Below, piece by piece: positions 1 through 8,126 of a stretch of 64,000 nt of DNA. Location: positions 10,267,501-10,331,500 of the forward strand of contig NZ_JAUSZI010000002.1 in the NCBI RefSeq assembly GCF_030817415.1, in the 5' to 3' direction. Every line of letters begins with the position of its first letter. Positions within the stretch are counted from its first letter, which is position 1. The DNA comes from Streptomyces umbrinus. Lineage in GTDB: Bacteria > Actinomycetota > Actinomycetes > Streptomycetales > Streptomycetaceae. The translations under genes and the position numbers were made by a program. The notes under the pieces are model-generated. The model searched no databases, was not told the DNA's origin, and saw only the letters and a list, made by a program, of their open reading frames with translations.

Positions 1-845
1 CAGTCACCGTGACCGTAGAAGAGCGCTGCTGCGGTTACGTCGTTGCCCCTGTGCACGAGCGCCACGAAGGCATTCCGTGCCACGCCGGATGAAAGCTGTC
101 CTGAGAGGGTGCGACGCATCCATGCCGTGCCGCCCGGAGAGCCGTACTTGTCGCGGGTGTTCGCCAGAAGAGGTGCCACGCGCTCGCAGACGTCGGGCGA
201 CAGCGATGTCCACTCAACTGAACTGCACGATGACCGGAAGATGCGCCGTTCGCGGCGCCACTTCATGCGCTCCTTGCTCGAGACCGACGACTCCAGCCCG
301 GCCATCCCGTCAGTGGGCACATTCACGACAGCATCTGTCGAGTGCAGTACGGCATGCGCGAGCGGATGGGACGAGGCGATCTCCTGCGCGGAAGGGCCGG
401 AGAGGTAGGGCCACAGGACTCCTTTGAGTCCCTTCCGGGCGGCCAGGTGCCGCGCGTGTTCCAGCAGCGCCCGGAGGATTCGGGCACGTTTGGCGGGGTT
501 GCGCGTGATGGTCGCCACATTCGCAGTACTGCGTTGAGTTCCCAGCCAGAGGTAGTCGGCGCTCACTACGCCCGGGAGGGTGCGGGTCATTTCCTCCAGT
601 GAGAACAGCCCAGTTGAGTCCGCATTCGTCCAGGTAGGGACGACGCCCTCAAGCCGGCCCGCAGAGAAGGCTGAGAGGACGGGACTCGGGCCGTGCGCAT
701 GCGCGAGGCCGGCCACCCATGCGTGACTGCTGTAGAACCCCCCCGGACTGACCAACGCATTCCACTCGTGCGCCGAAATGGCTGCGGGGCCGGGGAGCAG
801 CGTGACCACGGGTGCTTCATCTCGCACCAATGTGGAGTAACTCAT
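1..845 (-). CDS. FemAB-like / BioF2-type acyltransferase, cut by window edge
   Basis: The frame is open from an ATG at 845 to position 1 with no stop (281 codons), so the C-terminus lies outside the window. The early stretch EWNALVSPGGFYSSHAW and the central basic segment MKWRRERRIF resemble the FemAB-like/BioF2 (GNAT-fold) family, whose members usually have a 'W..L....FYSS..WL' start and an 'R..RRE...F' segment. Members transfer amino acids or acyl groups in peptidoglycan or natural-product pathways. The frame runs on without a stop into the upstream gmhA remnant, so the start could lie further up. The family call comes from motif recall only. Confidence 0.6.
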   Translation of the reverse strand, partial: MSYSTLVRDEAPVVTLLPGPAAISAHEWNALVSPGGFYSSHAWVAGLAHAHGPSPVLSAFSAGRLEGVVPTWTNADSTGLFSLEEMTRTLPGVVSADYLWLGTQRSTANVATITRNPAKRARILRALLEHARHLAARKGLKGVLWPYLSGPSAQEIASSHPLAHAVLHSTDAVVNVPTDGMAGLESSVSSKERMKWRRERRIFRSSCSSVEWTSLSPDVCERVAPLLANTRDKYGSPGGTAWMRRTLSGQLSSGVARNAFVALVHRGNDVTAAALFYGHGD

Positions 846-945
846 GCCCAATCTTCCTTGCCCGGGCGTCTTGGAATTCGGCTCACCCGGACGAATGTTG
901 AGGTGTGGACGGTTGAGGACGTGGCGCTCTTTCATGAGATTGGGA

Positions 946-1200
946 AGCCGAAAAGAGTCGGCGTGCAGTGCGATGGCGGACAGCGGCGCCCGCTCGGTGC
1001 CGAAGCGGCCGACGAGTTCGGAGGTCAGGTGCTGGGCTTCGGCCGCCGAGCCGCCGTTGCCCGCGACCAGCAGCTGGCCGCCTGCGGGCAGTCGTTCGGC
1101 GAGGAGACGGCCCCCTCCTGGCTGCGGCCTGTGTCGAGCAGGGGTAACGCGGCGATGAGCGCCCTAAAATCACCTGCCGCCGACAGCGTTCTCACGAACG
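946..1200 (-). pseudogene. Remnant of sedoheptulose-7-phosphate isomerase (GmhA, SIS domain)
   Basis: On the minus strand about 1120-946 encodes LLVAGNGGSAAEAQHLTSEL followed by VGRFGTERAPLSAIALHADS, the characteristic phosphate-binding SIS segment of GmhA isomerases. The preceding 1121-1200 encodes a plausible GmhA N-terminus (FRALIAALPLLDT) in another frame, so a frameshift separates the two. Homology stops at the ALHADS segment; the rest of the roughly 190-residue enzyme is missing and the frame runs on into the FemAB-like gene. This is a decayed fragment of a heptose-biosynthesis gene, not a working enzyme. Confidence 0.75.
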
Positions 1201-1201
1201 A

Positions 1202-1417
1202 TCAGAAGGCCGTTGCCCTCGATGTCCGTACGACACCACCGCTTCGGAGCGCGATGGCCATACGGGCCTTTTGCGCCTCGCTGAGCTTCGGCGCAGCCTC
1301 CTCAATTGCTCGTATGTGAGCCTCATGCGAGGTGGGGTCGGCGACGGCACGCCGACGAGTGACCGTAGTGCTGCGATCGTGCCGTGCAGCTGCGGCTTCG
1401 ACATCCAGCTTGGACAT
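1202..1417 (-). CDS. Small protein of the type found with integrated actinobacterial elements
   Basis: A 71-residue ORF is read from an ATG at 1417 (an in-frame TTG lies at 1426). The segment AHIRAIEEAAPKLSEAQKAR resembles a short helical protein often seen beside excisionase and integrase genes in Streptomyces integrative elements ('I..AAP.L...Q..RLA.LL'). Its function is unknown. It lies between the gmhA and serine-recombinase remnants, which fits an element scar. The family assignment is from recall of the motif. Confidence 0.45.
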   Translation of the reverse strand: MSKLDVEAAAARHDRSTTVTRRRAVADPTSHEAHIRAIEEAAPKLSEAQKARMAIALRSGGVVRTSRATAF

Positions 1418-1589
1418 GGCAGACAACCCTCGAGTGGCAGATTGCTTGCCGACTAGATCAAGCGGGCGATAACAGTCGGGGCCTCATCATCATCTGTGTG
1501 CCAGAGCCTTTCGATACGGCATTCATATCCGTTCAGAGTGTTGGCATGAACGTCACTCTACACGATTCGACTAGTCTATCAAGGCCCTA

Positions 1590-2039
1590 TCAATGGAACC
1601 ACGAATGCCAGTCGATGTGAATCAGTGACGAGTCGAAGCCCTTGGCGCCACTCCGAGACGGCAGGATCGTCACCGTCATCAGCACGTGCAGGCTGATCCG
1701 CTTGAGCTCGATGTCCAGCGCCTTCCAGGCTGCGGCCACGTCTGGAGCCTCCACCACTTCAAGGCCAGGGTTCGACGGCTGAGGTGCGAGCAGACTGTCG
1801 ATCTCGTTGAGTCGGCCACGAAGTCGGGCCGACTGCTCACGGACCTTCTCGAAGCTGAGAATGCCGTCGGCCGCCAGTCCGTCGAATCGCTCCTGAACGG
1901 CCACCCGCAACGCCTCGCGGTCGACCCCAGGATCCTCTGGTGGGGCGAACAGCTCACGGGCGTCAGGCCGGCTCAGTCGCCCGAAGATAACCGGCCTATC
2001 TGGCACTACCGTTCGAGCCGCGCCCAGCTGGTGCTGAGA
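1590..2039 (-). pseudogene. C-terminal remnant of a large serine recombinase (phage-type integrase)
   Basis: The minus-strand frame opens after a TAG near 2041 and encodes about 149 residues that match the end of large serine integrases: an entry segment with GRLSRPDARELF, a coiled-coil-like middle (ARLRGRLNEIDSLL), AAWKALDIELKR, and the terminal LMTVTILPSRSGAKGFD. The catalytic N-terminal resolvase domain and zinc ribbon are absent, so it cannot act as a recombinase. A GTG start at 2006 is possible but probably meaningless. It marks an old integration event. Confidence 0.75.
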
Positions 2040-2229
2040 CTAAGCCGAAGTGGTGCGCGAGCTGCTGCGCATGGCCCGCCACTCCCGACAGCCCACTGCG
2101 TCACGTGCTCATGGGGCGTTCCCAGTACCCCTGACTGTGGCGGCGAGTGCATCCGGTACGGCCCCGGCCGTAGCTACTCCGTGCTGGGCATGGCGGCCGC
2201 TACCGTGCGGAATGCCTCCAGGAGGGGGA

Positions 2230-2900
2230 TCAGGTCGCCGGGCGGTCCGGAGGTCGTGGCCACCAGATAGCTGCCGACGGTCCGGGCGATGCCTGTAGTC
2301 CCAGGGCAGTTCTAGCGAACCGTCCTCGGGGAGCTCTGGTTCCGCGGTCTGCGCCCACTCCTGCATCACACGGACCAGAACGCCGGAGACCGCCGCTGAC
2401 GAAGTGCTGTAAACGCCGGCAGTGTTCGGGGTCCTCGATGACGGCGAGCCGTTCGGTCAGCCCACGCTGATAGAGCATGAGCTGCCGGTCGACGCGTGGC
2501 AGGACGCCGCTGTCCATCAGCAGATCACGCAGGTGAGCGGCGGTTCGCCAGGGCGTTTCCTGGTGCAGCCCGTCGTGGGTGAGCGGGGTGGTGTCGGTGG
2601 CCAGGCCCCGGAGGAGCCCGATGGCGCTGGGGTTGCGGAGCCAGATCAGGCGGCTCTTCGGCCGGTCCATCTCCAGCAGTGCCGACAGCCTCCTTCCGCT
2701 GGGCTGTGTGCCGCTCGTCGTCGCGGCGACCCGCAACGCCCAGCACGTCGCGACGCTCCCGCTGATCTCGTTCAGGTCCGGGACACGGACACCCGGGCAG
2801 GCCCTTGAAAGAACAAACCCCGGCGACATCGCTCCAGCGAGCGAGGGGTCATCCAGGGAGTTCGCGGCCTCATCTGCCGCGCCAGTCTTCTGAGGCCGGG
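2230..2900 (-). pseudogene. Degenerate integrase/recombinase-like gene
   Basis: A minus-strand frame carries WLRNPSAIGLLRGLA, TPLTHDGLHQETPWRTAAHL and LLMDSGVLPRVDRQLM, a segment I associate with long Streptomyces proteins annotated as site-specific integrases ('LTH..LD.LP......LR..L...G.LP'). After about 2410 the homologous reading continues in another frame (MQEWAQTAEPELPEDGSLEL near 2310-2370), showing a frameshift. The N-terminal part is missing and the 3' neighbour's coding region overlaps its upstream end. It is non-functional; the family name is tentative. Confidence 0.4.
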
Positions 2901-2920
2901 CGGCGGTTCCTGGGAGCTTG

Positions 2921-4279
2921 CTAGTCCTTGCCGAGGAAGACCGACTTGAACAGGTCGGCCGCGTCGATGAGGGGCTCGGTGGGTACCCGGAGCTCACCAC
3001 TGGTCACGACGTCGTTGCCGTCCTCGGTGAGTTCCCACGAGACCTCCACCGAACTGGCCTGGGGATCCCTCGCGATGATCACGTAGTCGTCTCGGTCGCT
3101 CGTCCAGGGTACGTTCGGGCGGAACGACTCCGGAGTGAGCACAACTTCAGCGTCCTCGCCGTGGTTGCTCCAGGTCACGGGATACCCCCGTGGGAGGGGT
3201 CGCAGAGCCGAGTAGTCGAAGCTCGGCAGGAACGGATCGTGCGGCCGCAGCACTGGTTCGACGGTCTGCTCGACGTCGGCGTCGTCCGGCTCGAGGTAAT
3301 CCAGCAGCTCGCAGTGATGGAACGTCAGAACCAGGTGCGGCTTGGCCACGAAACGATCGCGGCTGACCACCTGGACGCCGGCACCCGGCATCCCGACGCC
3401 CAGGAAGTGCTCCCGAGCCTTCGCGATGTGCGCGGCCTTCTTGCTCTGCCATGCGGCGAGGGCCTGCTCCCGGTCCTCCGTCGACAGCCGCTTCGGGCTG
3501 CCGAAGACGTTCGAAGCCAATTTGAACGACGTCGAGGCGAAGGTGTCTTCAGCCGGTGTCGGCTGCTTGGTGAACTGCTCTTCTTCGTAGCCGCGCAGGC
3601 CTTCCAGGATCTCGTCCACGTGGTCGACCCTGCAGATCGGGCCGAGCAGTTGCACCTCGAGGTCGATCGGTGGCTTCCCGCCCCGGCGGACGCGCTCGAC
3701 GAGGGCGAGGACTTCTCCGGAGCGTGCGGGCCGCGTGTTGCTGGTGCCTCGCACGTAGATCGCGCCGTCCTCGATGTTGTCGCGGCGGTCGTCGCCCTGA
3801 TAGCTCTTGTGACACGGGAAGATCGTCTGGCCATCCTCCGGCGGCTGGGCGATGACGAACAGGACCTCGTGGTCGGAGTCGATGCCGATCCGGCCGAACT
3901 CGAAGGCCGGGAACTGGGGCCCGAGGTAGGGGCGGAGCCGGTCCTCGAGTTCGTGGGCCTCGGTTCCGCGCGGTACTCCGGGAGCGCTGTTCTTCTGTGC
4001 GCCGATGACCAGGACCGCGTAGCCGTGGAAGTGTCGGGCCGCTTCGCCCGGACGCCGGTTCGCTGCGCCCAGGAGGAACTTCGCGATCTTGGCCGTGGTC
4101 GCCTTGCTGTTCATGTCGAGAGGGCTCTTGACCTCGAGGTAGGTCGCCTCGGCCTCGTCGCCGACAGCGACCACGTGGTTGAGAACGCCCCGCAGGGCGC
4201 GCTCACCGAGCGGGATGACGCTGGTGTCGAGAGCGGACGTCCTGGCGTCCGAGTCGCCTGAAGGCGAGAGTTCCGGCAT
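2921..4279 (-). CDS. AlbA_2 / Schlafen-like putative ATP- or nucleic-acid-binding protein
   Basis: This 452-residue protein has an N-terminal half (about 45-200) that fits an AlbA_2/Schlafen fold: an acidic ATYLEVKSP strand in the LEFK position, a helix KIAKFLLGAANRR, the hydrophobic strand GYAVLVIGA, then EVLFVIAQPP and a final GAIYVRGTSNTRPA strand. Such domains occur in DNA/RNA-binding regulators and in several anti-phage proteins. The C-terminal half (about 250-452) matches nothing I recognise; its last 90 residues look beta-rich (YVIIARDPQ, VEVSWELTEDG). ATG start at 4279. It is convergent with decayed integrase DNA and lies downstream of a small helical protein on the same strand. A role in defence is inference from fold and location. 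Confidence 0.6.
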   Translation of the reverse strand: MPELSPSGDSDARTSALDTSVIPLGERALRGVLNHVVAVGDEAEATYLEVKSPLDMNSKATTAKIAKFLLGAANRRPGEAARHFHGYAVLVIGAQKNSAPGVPRGTEAHELEDRLRPYLGPQFPAFEFGRIGIDSDHEVLFVIAQPPEDGQTIFPCHKSYQGDDRRDNIEDGAIYVRGTSNTRPARSGEVLALVERVRRGGKPPIDLEVQLLGPICRVDHVDEILEGLRGYEEEQFTKQPTPAEDTFASTSFKLASNVFGSPKRLSTEDREQALAAWQSKKAAHIAKAREHFLGVGMPGAGVQVVSRDRFVAKPHLVLTFHHCELLDYLEPDDADVEQTVEPVLRPHDPFLPSFDYSALRPLPRGYPVTWSNHGEDAEVVLTPESFRPNVPWTSDRDDYVIIARDPQASSVEVSWELTEDGNDVVTSGELRVPTEPLIDAADLFKSVFLGKD

Positions 4280-4370
4280 GCAACGATTCTCCCTTCATGT
4301 AGCCGGTCCCGGACGCGGAAGAGCTGTCTCGCCCTGCTCTTGTTGACACCGCTTACTCAGGGCTCGATCG

Positions 4371-4868
4371 CTACGAATGTCGGTTCCGGCCGGGCCGACC
4401 ATGCGCCAGACGCTGAGCTTCGGCTGTGACCTCGGCATCGAGCTGGGCCAACGTCCTGTTCCCGTACTCGACGATGTCGTACTCGTCATCAAGCTCAGCA
4501 AGGCGCTCGGCGAGGGGTAGCTGGTGGCCGAACCACTGGTGGATGCGCAGAGCAAGCTCTTGCGGCGTCAGCCGGCCCGCCAGCATCTGGCGCGCGAGCG
4601 CCCGCACGGCAGCGTCCTGCCCGGCCTCGCTGTCGCGCGGGTAGAACACAAGGTCCAGCTCGTCGAGTACGACGGGAAGCAGGTCGGGAACGTCGTACTC
4701 CGCCTCGGCACGTGTGTATCCGGCGAGAACGCGCAGTGCCGGGCTGTCTAGTCCGGCAACGAGTGCAGCGCAGCCAGCCTCGACGACATCGTGAGCATGG
4801 GCCTCGCCGATACTCCAGAGAACAGCGAGATCTTGCAGGTCATCGGTTGCGGCTTCGATCGGCGACAC
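4371..4868 (-). CDS. Conserved hypothetical helical protein, 165 aa
   Basis: The ATG start is at 4868. The sequence is acidic and helical throughout (for example DLQDLAVLWSIGEAHAHDVV and GRLTPQELALRIHQWFGHQL), with no signal peptide, membrane segment or catalytic motif. Similar proteins appear as hypotheticals in Streptomyces genomes. The acidic, all-helical character would suit an immunity or adaptor protein but nothing proves that. It lies 91 bases upstream of the AlbA_2-like gene on the same strand and may share its promoter. I do not know its function. Confidence 0.6.
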   Translation of the reverse strand: MSPIEAATDDLQDLAVLWSIGEAHAHDVVEAGCAALVAGLDSPALRVLAGYTRAEAEYDVPDLLPVVLDELDLVFYPRDSEAGQDAAVRALARQMLAGRLTPQELALRIHQWFGHQLPLAERLAELDDEYDIVEYGNRTLAQLDAEVTAEAQRLAHGRPGRNRHS

Positions 4869-5126
4869 CTACGCATGATCCCCTGCACGAGATAATCCCG
4901 TCGACCGCCTTTCGACTCTGGCTCCGACCGCGCTGACGGACGATCTTCTCCACAGACAGTCGCCCGTGACCAGCGCGAGTACCCCGAGGATCGGTCACAC
5001 AAGCAATTTGACCTGCGACTTCAAGTTGGCGGAGGCATCACTGATGCGCACAGTCGTGTGTGTCGCGTGCCGAACTCGCGATGGTGTTTTCCTGCCTCGG
5101 ACCTATTTCACGCGGAGAATGGTTCC

Positions 5127-6101
5127 ATGGAACGGCGGATCGACTTCTCGCGCGACCGGCGCATGCTGTGCGGGGCGTGCGGCCACCAGTGGCGCGTCGA
5201 TCTGGACTGGATCGACCGGTGGGAGCAGGGGGAGGAGACCTGCCCCGGCTGTGGCATGACCTGCGAGCACGAGGACTCGCCCCGGGTGACGGTCGACCCC
5301 GATGACCCGGCGCTCGACGACGACCGGGTAGCGCGGTTCTTCTGGTACCACACGAGCACGCAGCCGGACTGGCCGACGTGCATCTTCGATCCGGCCGCCG
5401 TCCTCACGCCCGAGACCCGCATGATGATGGGCGGCGGTGAGCATGTCGCCGCTTGGGCCGCACGCCAGCGGGCAAAGGCGCTCCACATCGGCACGTACGA
5501 GGCCGCGGTCCACAACATGCTCAGGCAGATCCGCGACCAGGCCGACCGGGGCAACCAGTTCTACCTGTACCGAGTCCATCTGAATCCGTCCGTCGTGGTT
5601 CGCGAGGGCTGGCTCATCGATCCCAGCGACTTCGTCGGCGACGTCGTCCTCGACAAGGTCTGCCCTCCAGGCGTCGACGTCGCCCGCTACCTGAACTACC
5701 ACGAGGACCCCGGCGGGCTCTCCCTGGCGCTGGGGCGGGAAGTGATCGCCGGCGTTCAGCAGGTCCCAGTTCCGCTCCCGGATGCCTGGGACGCCGACTG
5801 GGTGAGAGAGGCCGTCGCGGCTCTCGAGGGCGTGAGCGGCATCGCCGTCCCGGCGACCGGCAAGCCGGCCCGCCGCATGCAGCCGCCTTGGTCGCGAGCC
5901 GTCCTGGGCCGAGAGCTCGGTGCGTCTCTGGTCGGCAGTCTGCCGGTCAACCTTCAGGACCAGTTCGCGTCGGCTGCCGCGTTCGCGGAGGGAGAGGATC
6001 CAGAGCAGTGGGCGCGACGGACCAGCGGCCTGTTCGATCTGATCGACGATCCGACTCGCGTGCTGTCGGCGCTCGGCAAGGCTGAGCACCGACAGGTCTG
6101 A
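5127..6101 (+). CDS. Zinc-ribbon protein with possible ADP-ribosyltransferase-like domain
   Basis: The 324-residue frame starts at the ATG at 5127, which has a GGAGA Shine-Dalgarno nine bases upstream; earlier in-frame starts lack one. Residues 13-47 hold two cysteine pairs, CGACGHQW and CPGCGMTC, a zinc ribbon. The next domain has WYHTST, then LHIGTYEAAVHNM, FYLYRVHLNPSV and YLNYHEDPGGLSLALGREVI. The spacing of an N-terminal H, a 'H.GT..AA' element and a late acidic segment recalls H-Y-E type ADP-ribosyltransferases, but I cannot align a catalytic triad. Proteins like this occur as hypotheticals in actinobacteria. It is divergent from the two minus-strand genes and followed directly by transposase debris. 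Confidence 0.55.
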   Translation: MERRIDFSRDRRMLCGACGHQWRVDLDWIDRWEQGEETCPGCGMTCEHEDSPRVTVDPDDPALDDDRVARFFWYHTSTQPDWPTCIFDPAAVLTPETRMMMGGGEHVAAWAARQRAKALHIGTYEAAVHNMLRQIRDQADRGNQFYLYRVHLNPSVVVREGWLIDPSDFVGDVVLDKVCPPGVDVARYLNYHEDPGGLSLALGREVIAGVQQVPVPLPDAWDADWVREAVAALEGVSGIAVPATGKPARRMQPPWSRAVLGRELGASLVGSLPVNLQDQFASAAAFAEGEDPEQWARRTSGLFDLIDDPTRVLSALGKAEHRQV

Positions 6102-6123
6102 GGACCCAGGCAGAGAAATTTCC

Positions 6124-6267
6124 CGGATACCCCTCTACAACGAGCAGCACGCCCGGCACGTGCTCACCGAGTACGCCGCGCACTACAACACCGGCAGGCC
6201 CCACCGGGCACTGCAGCTTCGCGCCCCCCCCGCCGACGACCCCGACGCCAGGACGCCAACGCGCTGA
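6124..6267 (+). mobile_element. 3' remnant of a DDE transposase (integrase core, IS3/IS481-like)
   Basis: Forty-seven codons encode HVLTEYAAHYNTGRPHRALQ followed by LRAPP, the signature end of an rve-type transposase (Y..HYN..RPH..L..R.P). It begins abruptly about 22 bases after the stop of the zinc-ribbon gene and ends at a TGA at 6265. The catalytic D,D and most of the protein are missing. No terminal inverted repeats were seen. Confidence 0.75.
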
Positions 6268-6359
6268 CCGTCTCGGAGTCGGCGCTGGAGGACTTCTACG
6301 CCCGCTTTGAGCCCCCTCACGACGAGGGCGAGGAGATCATCGAGCCCGGCTCGTTCTGA
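6258..6359 (+). pseudogene. Orphan C-terminal coding tail, family unknown
   Basis: In a different frame from the transposase scrap, 33 codons encode an acidic tail (SALEDFYARFEPPHDEGEE, then IIEPGSF) ending at a TGA at 6357. It has no start and looks like the end of a larger gene lost by rearrangement. I do not recognise the parent protein. Confidence 0.3.
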
Positions 6360-6930
6360 CCTGTAGGGGTCCGATCTACTTCAGTAAACGAGTCCGTATC
6401 TCAGCAGTAGATGAGCACTCGACGGTCTACATGAGCAGATGGCGCGCTGACCAGCAGAGACGGAATCCGGGAGCTCGGAACCCGGGCAGCGTCAGCCTGA
6501 GCCGCTGCTCAAGTACCGGCGCCGCAGGGCTGTCGGGACGGCCTCCACCACCTCGATGCGAGTCATCGCGGCCCGCTGCGCGGCCTTGACCTCATCGGCC
6601 GAGACCTCCGCGGGGTTGCATGACCCACTTCGCCTCGATACTCGCGGCCCGCGCCACCAGCCGCTCCTCCGGCGGAAGCACCAGCCTGGCCCTTCCAGAA
6701 GAGGCGCAGCGAAGTACGAACGGCGTCCCTGTGGAGCCCCGGTCGTGTCTCCTGGGAGACGCCACCCGGCATCCCTGCACAGGTGAGTCCTTCGAAGGCT
6801 CTGTGTGCGACGCCAGTGCGGCACTGTCGGGGCATGCGCGAGACACCGTGAGGACGTGCGCAGAACTCCAAGAGGTACACCGGCATCAGTCGGCGTCTTA
6901 TCGATGTCCCCGTCGAGTCTCGTTCGTGTA
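6360..6930 (-). pseudogene. Debris region with fragments of a basic helical protein
   Basis: No intact gene is visible in this stretch. On the minus strand two adjoining frames encode LVLPPEERLVARAASIEAKW (about 6620-6690) and SADEVKAAQRAAMTRIEVVE (about 6530-6600), which read as one helical protein broken by a frameshift near 6618 and ending at about 6492. The family is unknown, probably a mobile-element accessory protein. Confidence 0.3.
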
Positions 6931-6939
6931 CCGATGAGT

Positions 6940-7081
6940 CACCTCGGCGCGCTTCCTTGGCCAGCCGGTTCCACTCGTTCTCCTCACGCCGCTGGGCCTT
7001 CAGCGCCTTCCTCGCCGCGGCCTCCTCCATCTGCTTCGCCCGCACCCGCCGCACGTTCCCGGGAGTCGGCATCCCCGCCAC
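6940..7081 (-). pseudogene. Truncated start of a small basic protein
   Basis: An ATG at 7081, nine bases after the stop of the neighbouring truncated gene, opens a lysine/arginine/glutamate-rich helix (VRRVRAKQMEEAAARKALKA) of about 47 codons. Beyond that the composition changes abruptly, as if the gene were cut by a junction near 6940. The function is unknown; it probably belongs to the same element as the gene upstream. Confidence 0.3.
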
Positions 7082-7090
7082 CAGCGCCTC

Positions 7091-7556
7091 CTACAGGCCG
7101 ACCGACTTGAGCATGTTCAGCAGGATGTCGGTGTTGCCGATCGCAGTCTCCAGCGCCTCCCGGGCCGCCTCCAGCTGTTCGGCCTGCGCGGCCAAGGTGT
7201 CCACGTCGCCCTGGGCGACGGCGTCCTGACTCGCGGCGATCACGCCGAGCAGCAGGTGCAGGCCACTCGCCGCGTGCGCGGCAGCCAGCGGGATCGGCCC
7301 GGTCGCATGGTGCTGGGCCATCAACCTGAGCGGCGTGGCGGCCCGCAGGGCCTGCCAGCGGATGAACTCGACACGCTTGACCGGGTCGTCCTGCCCGGCA
7401 CCTGCGACCTTCAGCTGTGCCTCCCACGACGCGTGGCGGGCGTCGTCGTCCAGGACGACACCGTCGGCGAGCGCCGCCTCCCTCTGCACCATGCCGAGCA
7501 GGGCGTTGACCAGCCGGACCCGGTAAGCGTCCTCTCCGCCGAGCCGGGCTGATCAA
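7091..7556 (-). pseudogene. 5'-truncated DUF6245-like gene
   Basis: An open frame runs from just after a TGA near 7556 to the stop at 7091, encoding LGGEDAYRVRLVNALLGMVQ, then a four-helix-like region (SWEAQLKVAGAGQDD, MAQHHATGPIPLAAAHAASG) and the end DTLAAQAEQLEAAREALETA followed by IGNTDILLNMLKSVGL. I recall this as the C-terminal two thirds of a Streptomyces family labelled DUF6245, often plasmid-associated. The N-terminus is replaced by unrelated DNA. An internal ATG at 7492 could still give a 133-residue protein. Confidence 0.5.
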
Positions 7557-7605
7557 TAGTGCACAGGTGGTGGTCGCGGCGTTTGCCTGGTCATAGGGAG
7601 ATCGC

Positions 7606-7700
7606 ATGCGAGGTACCACCAGTCATTTGCGCTATCCACCCGGGGTCGGCAAGACCATGCTGTCCGTCGCGCTCGGGCGGGTGGCCCTGCCCATGCCCGC
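7606..7700 (+). mobile_element. Possible remnant of an IstB-like ATPase (Walker A only)
   Basis: The frame from an ATG at 7606 contains YPPGVGKTMLSVALGRVA, close to the Walker A region of IS21-family helper ATPases (GPPGVGKTHLA.ALG). The following sequence is not recognisable in any frame. The rest of 7557-8126 shows no gene I can support. Confidence 0.4.
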
Positions 7701-8126
7701 CCGTCCTCCCGGCGGCGCACCAAGGCCGCCTGCGCAGGTACCCCGAGGTCGCCAGCGCTGTGACGATCACCCGGCTCTACCCCCGAGCCGATGGGCGAGG
7801 CAAACGGCCGGGATCAGGCCGCGCGCATGAGGCCCACCACGGCTTGCCGATACGGAGGCTGGGCGGAGATCCGCCCAGCCTCCGGTGCGTCGACGGGCAA
7901 GCACCCGCCCGGCCGGAGTTCTGCGCAGGGCCCCTCGGAGCGGGGCGTCCCGCCGCACCGGAGACCTGCCAGGATTCAGTGCGACCAGATAGCTCTTCGT
8001 CTCACCTCGTCTCACACATTTCTCACAGACGAGAGCGCACGGGAGCACGTGAGAGCCCCTGACCTGGAACTTTGATGTCGTCACAGACCACGGTGAACCA
8101 GATAGACGCGCCGTAAACTGGGGAGC

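Noticed and set aside
3324..3834. Long open frames in the other five phases over the AlbA_2-like gene and most other genes
   Set aside because: They are shadows from high third-position GC: arginine/serine/proline/alanine-rich, with no domains, and they lie on strongly coding DNA.
1..8126. CRISPR array in the accessory region
   Set aside because: No regularly spaced 25-40 base direct repeats are present; the repeats seen are single or coding.
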